From NCBI RefSeq assembly GCF_049537125.1, contig NZ_JBMVQY010000004.1:186001-250000 (forward strand): a stretch of DNA of 64,000 nt, written 5' to 3'. The notes below the pieces were generated by a model. That model worked only from the letters and a program-made list of their open reading frames with translations, did not search any database and was not told the origin of the DNA. The stretch comes from Limisphaera sp026417315 (GTDB lineage Bacteria > Verrucomicrobiota > Verrucomicrobiia > Limisphaerales > Limisphaeraceae). The translations under genes were made by a program, and so were the position numbers. This document shows, piece after piece, positions 57,722 to 64,000 of the stretch. Each line of letters opens with the position of its first letter. Within the stretch, counting starts at the first letter, position 1.

Positions 57722-60682
57722 ATGAGCCAATCGCAGATGGGTTTGGTTCGGAGGCGTTTCTGCCTGTGCGTGCGCCCTGTGATTGCGGTGTTGGTGGCGG
57801 GCCTCGTGAGCGGTGCCTGGCTCGAGGCCCATGCGGCCAAGATTGCGTACATCCATGACGGACAGAACAAGCGGGACACGTTGAAGCTCATCAAGATCCT
57901 CCAGGCCCAGGGTCATGAGGTGACGGTGATTGCGACACCGCCCGCGGCGAATGTGCTGACGGCGGAGCAGTTTGCCGCGCAGGGGTATCAGTTGCTGATC
58001 GCGGATGAGAACATCAGTTCGGGCAATGTGGGCAACAAGTTTCGGAACTCCCCGATCCCGGTGATCACGTGGGAGGGATTCCTGTACAGTGGCAATCGGA
58101 GCAGTTTCAATGCGGACACCGGCTTGAACGGGGGCACGTACGGCAGTGCCGCAGAGGCCGCGGCGGTGAATGGCGGCGCGGGGGCGGATTTCGGTCAAGT
58201 GGTGAGGCTTACGGCCATCGAGATTGTGAATCCGGCGCATCCGCTGGCGGCGGGGTTGCCGGCGGGTCTGGTGGACGTGTTCGATCCCAGTCATGTCTCG
58301 CCGGATTCGGGGGAGGGCAACGGCGTGATCACGTTCGTGGGACGGCGCACGCTGATCCCGGAGGCGGTGGGCGTGGCCGTGGTGCCCGGATTTCCCAATG
58401 GCTATGCGATCATGGCAGTCGATGCGGGGGTGCTGAACGCGGACGGGACCACGAATCGCGCCCGCTGGGTGCATCTGCCGTGGAACGATACTGATCCGGC
58501 GGAGCGGGTGATGATCGAGCCGAGTTTCTTCCTGTTCGAGGCCGCAGTGGCGTGGGCGTTGAACCTGCCGCAGCCGACGAAGATTTATGATTTGCAACCG
58601 CTGCCGGGCGGGTTCATGCCCACGAACACGGTCATTTCGTTCTCGGTGGACAAGACCACGGCCGCGGGCAGCTCGGTGACTCCCAGCGGCATCCGGTTGA
58701 AATTGAACGGAGTGGATGTGAGCGGGGACTTGGTGATTCAGGATGGCGGCAGTCGTTGGAACGTGAGTTACAATCGGCCCCTGGCAGCCAACCGGATGTG
58801 TGTCATCGTGGCCTCGGCCACGGCCGCCGACGGTGGCTTCAGCGCACGACAGACCGAGATCGACACCTTCGACCCTGCCAACTTCACGTTCGAGGCCGAG
58901 GACTTCAATTTCACGGACCCGTATCCGGGCGGAACCCCGGGGCAGTTTTTCGACACCATCGTATTGTGCGACACGATCGGAGGTGGGACGCCGAACTGTT
59001 ATTTTGATCGCGTGGGGACCCAGGGCATCGACAAGAACGAGATCAACAACGTGGTCACGGTGCTGGTCCCGCAAACGAACGAGGTGTATCGGTACGGTCC
59101 GGGGGTGGGGACGCGTGATGAGTTCGTGGACACCTTTGTCACGGGCGACGTGGTGGTGCGTCAGAAGCATCAGCAGGCGGGCCTGCCGGATTACGACGTG
59201 CGGAACATCGTCACCGGGGAGTGGTTGAATTACACGCGTACGTTCCCTGCGGGCACCTATCATGTATATGCACGCATGGCGGCACCGGGGCCTTTCACGG
59301 TGCAGCTGGACTTCGTCGACAATCCGGCCTCGGAGGTGCAAAACCTCACCAAGATCGGCCGCTTCGTGGGCCCGGCGACGGCGGGGTATCAGTTCGTGCC
59401 CTTGACGGATGATGCGGGGGTGGCACCGCTGGTGGTGGCGTTCGATGGGACGGTGAAGACCATCCGGGTCACGGCCCTTTCGGACGGGATGGTACTGAAT
59501 TACTTCATGCTCGTGCCGACGGCGGCGCCGGTGAACGAGCCCCCGAGCGTGGCCATCACCAGCCCCGCCGACGGCGCCTCCCTGGCCGAAGGGGACACGG
59601 TCATCCTGGCCGCGCAGGTCAACGATGACGGGACGATCACCAATGTGCAGTTCTTTGCCGGAACGGCAGAACCGCTGACGTTGATCGGTCAGACCAACCG
59701 GGCGCCGTTTTCAGTGGCGTATCAGTTGCCGCGGCTGGGCGGGGTGCACACGTACATCCTGCGGGTGGTGGCGACAGACGACGGCGGGCTGTCGGGACAG
59801 GCGGAGGTGCGGGTCAAGGTCACGGATCCGGCCCTGCGGTTTGTTTCGACGGCCGTGGGCAACGGAGCGGACGTGCAATTGAACGAGTACAACAACACAC
59901 CGCAGGACACGGCCTCGAACGGTCCCCAACTCAATGCACGCACCGCAGCCACGGTGAACGAGGTGATCGCCCTGCGTTTCGATCTGACCGGGTATCCTCT
60001 CGGGCAGTTGCGGGATGTGAGCCTGAATCTGATCAACTTCCGGAACAACGGCCAACGGCTCCTGCACTTTTACGGGGTTTTGGACGGGACAGTGGGGTTG
60101 GACAACAACGGATACACGCCGGGGTTCACGGATAACACCTGGGACGAGGCATCGCCGGAGCTGCGCTATTCCACGATGCCCGGGCTCTATTACGATGGGG
60201 AACCAACGCAGGGCTATGACACGAACCGAATCGTCGACTTGGGGACCCTGATGATGCACGGGACCAAGGGCGAGCCCGAGGTGTTCCGCTCATCCGCGTT
60301 GACGGACTTCCTGAATCAGAGTCCGGATCCCCTGGTCACGATCCTGGTGGATGTGGACACGCTGAGCACCGGCCAGTCGCGGTTTGCCTCGAAGGAGGCG
60401 ACGGCGCTGGACGGGGGCACGCCCACGGGCGAGCCGGGCACTTTTGCGCCTTATCTCATGTTCCGCGTGGCCGCGGTGGCCCCGCCGCTGCGGATCGAGG
60501 CGATTACGGTATCTGCAACCCAACTGACACTGCGGTGGTCAGGGGGCGCGGGTCCGTTTGCCATACAGCGCAAGGCGCGGTTGGAAGATCCGTGGGAGAC
60601 GGTCCAGAGCGGATTGACGGAGACGACCGTGATCTTGCCGGTTACGGGCCAGAGCGGGTTCTTCCGCGTGGTCGGGCAGTAG
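57722..60682 (+). CDS. Large secreted protein with ThuA-like, CBM-like and Ig-like domains
   Basis: A 986-residue protein; AAGGAG lies six bases before the ATG at 57722. Signal: VIAVLVAGLVSGAWLEAHAA. Residues about 38-260 look like a ThuA/GATase-type flavodoxin fold (KIAYIHDGQNKRDTLKLIKI). A region with FTFEAEDFNFTDPYPGG resembles a carbohydrate-binding beta-sandwich. Next come a bacterial Ig-like domain (PPSVAITSPADGASLAEGD) and a DNRLRE-like domain (VIALRFDLTGYPLGQLRDV). The C-terminal piece ends GFFRVVGQ, like the PL1-like protein. No catalytic residues can be assigned; a glycan-binding or cell-surface role is likely. Confidence 0.72.
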   Translation: MSQSQMGLVRRRFCLCVRPVIAVLVAGLVSGAWLEAHAAKIAYIHDGQNKRDTLKLIKILQAQGHEVTVIATPPAANVLTAEQFAAQGYQLLIADENISSGNVGNKFRNSPIPVITWEGFLYSGNRSSFNADTGLNGGTYGSAAEAAAVNGGAGADFGQVVRLTAIEIVNPAHPLAAGLPAGLVDVFDPSHVSPDSGEGNGVITFVGRRTLIPEAVGVAVVPGFPNGYAIMAVDAGVLNADGTTNRARWVHLPWNDTDPAERVMIEPSFFLFEAAVAWALNLPQPTKIYDLQPLPGGFMPTNTVISFSVDKTTAAGSSVTPSGIRLKLNGVDVSGDLVIQDGGSRWNVSYNRPLAANRMCVIVASATAADGGFSARQTEIDTFDPANFTFEAEDFNFTDPYPGGTPGQFFDTIVLCDTIGGGTPNCYFDRVGTQGIDKNEINNVVTVLVPQTNEVYRYGPGVGTRDEFVDTFVTGDVVVRQKHQQAGLPDYDVRNIVTGEWLNYTRTFPAGTYHVYARMAAPGPFTVQLDFVDNPASEVQNLTKIGRFVGPATAGYQFVPLTDDAGVAPLVVAFDGTVKTIRVTALSDGMVLNYFMLVPTAAPVNEPPSVAITSPADGASLAEGDTVILAAQVNDDGTITNVQFFAGTAEPLTLIGQTNRAPFSVAYQLPRLGGVHTYILRVVATDDGGLSGQAEVRVKVTDPALRFVSTAVGNGADVQLNEYNNTPQDTASNGPQLNARTAATVNEVIALRFDLTGYPLGQLRDVSLNLINFRNNGQRLLHFYGVLDGTVGLDNNGYTPGFTDNTWDEASPELRYSTMPGLYYDGEPTQGYDTNRIVDLGTLMMHGTKGEPEVFRSSALTDFLNQSPDPLVTILVDVDTLSTGQSRFASKEATALDGGTPTGEPGTFAPYLMFRVAAVAPPLRIEAITVSATQLTLRWSGGAGPFAIQRKARLEDPWETVQSGLTETTVILPVTGQSGFFRVVGQ

Positions 60683-61230
60683 CCATTCGCGTTGGGGCGA
60701 GAAACGCGCGGGCAGGCGGTTTCGGCGGGGCTGTCTGCCCGTGCGATTCGCCCCCTGGGGCGCGAGCGCAATTGTGGCGGAGATCCCGGGAGGGCCCGCG
60801 GATTTCAATCCGTGGGCTGCCCTCGACTTACGAGGGACGAATCCCTGGCCGGGTGGCTGGCGAGCCGGAAAACCCGACCTTGCAATGCCGCCGAAGGCCG
60901 CGCGTTCCTTCGGGCCGCCGCGCGTGGTTGCTTGGTTGGACAGACACCGAACAAACCCGGGGATTCGGCGTCCGCAGCGCTCTGAATTTCGCAAGACGCT
61001 GCGCCGGTCGGTCTCCCAACCGGTCGGACCACGCTTTCCCGAAGTGACAGCCGGGGCGCCGCGGGTGGCCGGCCCGGGATGGGCGGGGCGTCTGATCCGG
61101 ACCCGTGGAGGCTTGGGGAAGAGAGACAGAAGGAGCCGCAGGGCCGGCCGGGGCGCAGGCCACTGCGGCTCGTGGCGTGGTTTATGGCAGACTTACATCC
61201 CCCGGAAAACGGATTTCGGACAGAGGCAAG
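60683..61230. other. Intergenic region between convergent genes
   Basis: About 550 bases. A GC-rich inverted repeat (CGGGCAG ... CTGCCCG) near 60708-60740 could help terminate the preceding gene, but no T run follows. Nothing else seen. Confidence 0.4.
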
Positions 61231-63390
61231 TTAGAACCAGCGGATGCGCAGTCCGACGTAGAAACTTCGCCCCGGCATGGGTTCGATGCCGTCGCTTCGG
61301 ACTCGCGAAAAGTACTCGCGATCGAAAAGGTTCTGGATGCCGGCCAGGAGGTGCGGGTTCTGGCGGTAGAGTGTCCATTCCGCGCTGAGGTCCCAGACGG
61401 TGAAGTCGGGGATTCGGGCCAAGCCGACGCTGCCGGGCTGGTTGTTATCCTGCCAATACATGGCGTCCACGTAAGTGCCCGTGAGGGCGATTTTGAAGCG
61501 CTCTTGCCACTGGCCGATGAGCCCGGTTTTGAGGACGTGGTCGGGGGCATAGGCCGGGGTGCGGCCTTCGTTCAGGCCGGCCGTGAACTCGGCATGCAGA
61601 AGGGCATAACTCGCGAACCAGGTCCAGCGGCCCCAGGCGGGATCGAGGGTTCGACCGGTCCAGGCTTCCAGGCAGGCGAGCGGCTGGAATTCCAGGCTGG
61701 TCTCCCAACCGTAATGTCGAGCGTGTCCGGAGTTGGATCGCTCGAAGTTGCCGCCACCGAGGTCGCGGTTTTCGATGACGCCGTCGTAATCGGTGTAAAA
61801 GATGCTGGTGTCGTACGTGAGCCAGGGGCTGGGGCTGCCCCGCAGGCCGGTTTCCAGGGTCAGCGTACGACCCTCGTCCAGTTCACGCGACGGGCGCTGG
61901 CTGTTACTGGTGGGATTGACCAGGTCGTCGTAGCGGGGCGGACGATAGCCTTGCGAGACGTTGGCGTACCAGCGATGGGACTCGTGCCAGTCCCAGGTGA
62001 GCCCGAGCCCGAACAGCGGCACCGCGCGGCGGAAGGTCTCGTCCTGAAGGGGTCGCGTGACCTCGGCGTTGAAGTTCTCGCGAACCGAGGTTTCCATGAG
62101 TTCGAGGCGAAACGCGGGGATGACTCCCCAAGGGCCCCATTGGAAGCGGTTTTCGGCGAAAAGGGCGCCGTAGAGGGAGTGGCGGTCGAGGTCGAACTGA
62201 GGTTGGCCACTGAGGCTGGTACTGAGGCCCGGGACCCGCTCGCGGCTGCGGGGGCTGTCGGCGGCGTACGCGACGAACCCGCCGGTGAGTTGATGTTCCT
62301 GTGCCCCCGTAGCCCAGGTGTGGCGCAGTCGCGCGTCGAGTCCGACGAAATCGAAGATTTGCTGGTCGAGGTTCATGAAGGTGCCGGCGTTGTTTTGGCG
62401 GCGGCTGAGGCGGTCCTGGTGGCCGGCCCAGGCTTTGAGAGTAAGGGCGGTTTGCTCGGAGAGGGCGCCGTCCAAGGTGAGCGAGGGCACGTAGCGTTCG
62501 ACGAAGAGGCGGTCCAGGGGGCGAACGGTCTGCTCGCGGTTGGCGATGTATTGGGCAAGGGTGAGACGGCCGGGTTCTCCGGACTCGGCGCCGTACCCGT
62601 AGAAATCGAGGGTCAGGCGCCAGGATTCGCTCAGCTGCAGCGTGAGCTTGGCCTGACCATGGTAGACGGAATAATCGGCATTCGCATCTCGGAAACCATC
62701 GGCCTGGCGGTGATGAAAGGTGGCGAGGTATCCGAGGTGCGAGAGGGTCCCGGAGAGACAGGTGTGGGTGGAATAGAGTCCCCATGAGCCGGCCAGGTGT
62801 CGGGTGTCGATCTCCCAGGGCGTTCGGGTTTGGGGCAGGATGGTGACGTGGTTAAGGACAGGGCCGGGCTGGGGCCCGTAAAGCAGGGCGGATCCGCCAC
62901 GGATCATTTCGACGCGCTGGACGCTTTCCATGGGCGGGGTGTAGTACGCGGTGCTGTAGCCGAGCCAGTCGGAGGCGATGGGGATGCCATCTTGGAGGTT
63001 GAGCAGGAACTCGGACTCGTGTGGGTCGCCAATGCCTCGATAGGTGGCGTTCAGGTGGCCGGGCGTGGGCATTTCGGAGATCAAAAGGCCGGGCAGCAGA
63101 CTGAACGCCTCGCGATAATTGTTGTTGACGACCGCAGGGAGGGTCTCGAGGTCGGCCACGGAAGTTTTCTTGCCCTGGTAAAGTTGAACGCCGTGCACGT
63201 CGGGCAGGGCGCCGCCCGCAGGGGCGATTCCCCGGACGATGACCGGCGGCAGGACGCCGGGCACTGGCGTCTCCTGGGCCAGGCCAACGGTCGCGGCCGT
63301 GGCCACACAGGCCACGGCTCGAACTGCAGCGAAAACCGACAGAGCCTTCGGGTTGTGCAAGGTCTGCGCGTTTCGTTTCATACCCCTCAT
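61231..63390 (-). CDS. TonB-dependent outer-membrane receptor
   Basis: About 719 residues. A signal peptide covers about 1-38, followed by a short TonB-box-like PPVIVRGIAP. A plug domain (about 75-180) has SEFLLNLQDGIPIASDWLGY and VEMIRGGSALLYGPQPGPVL. A 22-strand barrel ends YVGLRIRWF with the terminal Phe typical of outer-membrane proteins. QGYRPPRYDDLVNPTSNSQR and IQNLFDREYFSRVRSDG are family landmarks. It is closest to FecA-type siderophore receptors; the ligand may be iron-siderophore, but a glycan cannot be excluded given the neighbours. Starts at 63390 or 63381 are both possible. No Fur box or riboswitch was recognised upstream. Confidence 0.9.
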   Translation of the reverse strand: MRGMKRNAQTLHNPKALSVFAAVRAVACVATAATVGLAQETPVPGVLPPVIVRGIAPAGGALPDVHGVQLYQGKKTSVADLETLPAVVNNNYREAFSLLPGLLISEMPTPGHLNATYRGIGDPHESEFLLNLQDGIPIASDWLGYSTAYYTPPMESVQRVEMIRGGSALLYGPQPGPVLNHVTILPQTRTPWEIDTRHLAGSWGLYSTHTCLSGTLSHLGYLATFHHRQADGFRDANADYSVYHGQAKLTLQLSESWRLTLDFYGYGAESGEPGRLTLAQYIANREQTVRPLDRLFVERYVPSLTLDGALSEQTALTLKAWAGHQDRLSRRQNNAGTFMNLDQQIFDFVGLDARLRHTWATGAQEHQLTGGFVAYAADSPRSRERVPGLSTSLSGQPQFDLDRHSLYGALFAENRFQWGPWGVIPAFRLELMETSVRENFNAEVTRPLQDETFRRAVPLFGLGLTWDWHESHRWYANVSQGYRPPRYDDLVNPTSNSQRPSRELDEGRTLTLETGLRGSPSPWLTYDTSIFYTDYDGVIENRDLGGGNFERSNSGHARHYGWETSLEFQPLACLEAWTGRTLDPAWGRWTWFASYALLHAEFTAGLNEGRTPAYAPDHVLKTGLIGQWQERFKIALTGTYVDAMYWQDNNQPGSVGLARIPDFTVWDLSAEWTLYRQNPHLLAGIQNLFDREYFSRVRSDGIEPMPGRSFYVGLRIRWF

Positions 63391-63620
63391 CGTAGGGAGT
63401 GACTTTGCGCGGTGCTGCCGGTCGGTTGCGATTTTTTGTCGGTGCTTTGCGCTTCCTTCCCCGGGGACGTACCGATGGAGAGGCCGGCTGGGGACGCGGG
63501 GCGCCTTCGAATCGTTTGAGGCGACAGCCTCGCGCAATCGAATGAGCTGGGGATTGCGGGATGCCCGAAGCTTTGGTTTGCACTTTCGCCGCTCGGGGGT
63601 TTGTCGTTTGGTTGGGGGAG

Positions 63621-64000
63621 ATGAAACGTGTGCGATGTGTGTTCATGGGGACGGGGGCGATTGCGTGCCCGAGCCTGCGCCGCCTGGTGGCGTGGGGTGG
63701 TGTCGAGGTGGTCGGAGTGGTGACGCAGCCCGACCGGCCGGCGGGGCGTCATTTGCAGCCGCAGTCTTCGCCGGTGAAACAGCTGGCCGTGGGGCAGGGT
63801 TTGCCGGTGTTGCAACCGCAGCGGGTGCGAGAGCCGGGGTTTCTCGAGGCGTTGGCGGCGTGGCAACCGGAATTGGTGGTGGTGATGGCGTACGGCCAGA
63901 TCCTGCCGCGGACGGTCCTGGAACTGCCGCGGCATGGCTGTGTGAATGTGCACGCGTCGTTATTGCCCAAGTATCGCGGGGCGGCGCCGATCCAATGGGC
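63621..64000 (+). CDS. fmt: Methionyl-tRNA formyltransferase, N-terminal part
   Basis: The first about 126 residues, cut by the window end. Fmt formylates initiator Met-tRNA using 10-formyl-tetrahydrofolate. The Rossmann start CVFMGTGAIACPSLRRL, VVGVVTQPDRPAGR, ELVVVMAYGQILP and the signature VHASLLPKYRGAAPIQWA are all present, including the catalytic His region. The ATG at 63621 is preceded directly by GGGGGAG; a GTG at 63630 would have better ribosome-site spacing. Usually followed by or next to def, which would lie outside the window. Confidence 0.95.
   Translation, partial: MKRVRCVFMGTGAIACPSLRRLVAWGGVEVVGVVTQPDRPAGRHLQPQSSPVKQLAVGQGLPVLQPQRVREPGFLEALAAWQPELVVVMAYGQILPRTVLELPRHGCVNVHASLLPKYRGAAPIQW

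Noticed and set aside
63391..63620. Fur box or cobalamin riboswitch before the TonB receptor
   Set aside because: No sequence close to either consensus was found; only a T-rich stretch near 63431.

Overview
The window is high-GC bacterial DNA that most resembles a Verrucomicrobiota chromosome, possibly of the Limisphaera/Pedosphaera type. This is inferred from gene content: a DUF1080 protein, prepilin-like proteins with H-X9-DG tails, secreted proteins ending in a short beta domain closing on FFR, a sulfatase next to a pectate-lyase-like protein, and interspersed GC-hairpin repeats. No rRNA, tRNA, CRISPR array or transposase was found.

Layout. 0-0.65 kb: hairpin repeats. 0.76-1.4 kb: DUF1080 protein. 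2.0-4.4 kb: first copy of an unusual gene module. 4.5-6.8 kb: katG behind a near-perfect OxyR-type operator. 7.6-20.2 kb: mostly ordinary genes, namely GH43, SDR, batD-batE, apbE, a lysE-like exporter gene, pssA-psd, a NIF3-like gene, a glycosyltransferase and a methyltransferase. 20.9 kb: a small Lys/Cys-rich secreted protein. 21.7-22 kb: repeats. 22.7-25.5 kb: two transporters. 25.6-45.5 kb: an accessory island of repeated modules, interrupted by a tandem-HTH AraC-like regulator and two repeat fields. 45.8-52.5 kb: a hydrolase, two prepilin-like proteins and an O-antigen-ligase fusion. 52.8-60.7 kb: polysaccharide-related secreted proteins. 61.2-63.4 kb: a TonB-dependent receptor. 63.6 kb to the end: the start of fmt.

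The striking feature is the module family. All copies lie on the + strand. The fullest form is a conserved upstream element, then a MauE/DoxX-like four-helix membrane protein with a C-x-C motif, then a small Cys-rich secreted protein, then a 30-50 kDa protein with an N-terminal signal, a periplasmic body, one C-terminal membrane helix and a basic tail. The element reads TGTCGCATTTTTTGCA, then TGTTCCGCTTTTG, then an inverted repeat ending GGTAAAAG. Six clear element copies are present, and its first part has the length and layout of a sigma-54 promoter. At least three modules are visibly decayed by in-frame stops and frameshifts, and one 336-bp segment carrying the element and the MauE leader is duplicated. 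I infer an expanding and decaying family that makes and matures disulfide-rich secreted peptides. A bacteriocin-like role is possible but unproven.

Elsewhere the genes fit known pathways: H2O2 defence (katG), phosphatidylethanolamine synthesis (pssA, psd), flavinylation (apbE), envelope and aerotolerance functions (batDE), glycan building and breakdown, and translation initiation (fmt).
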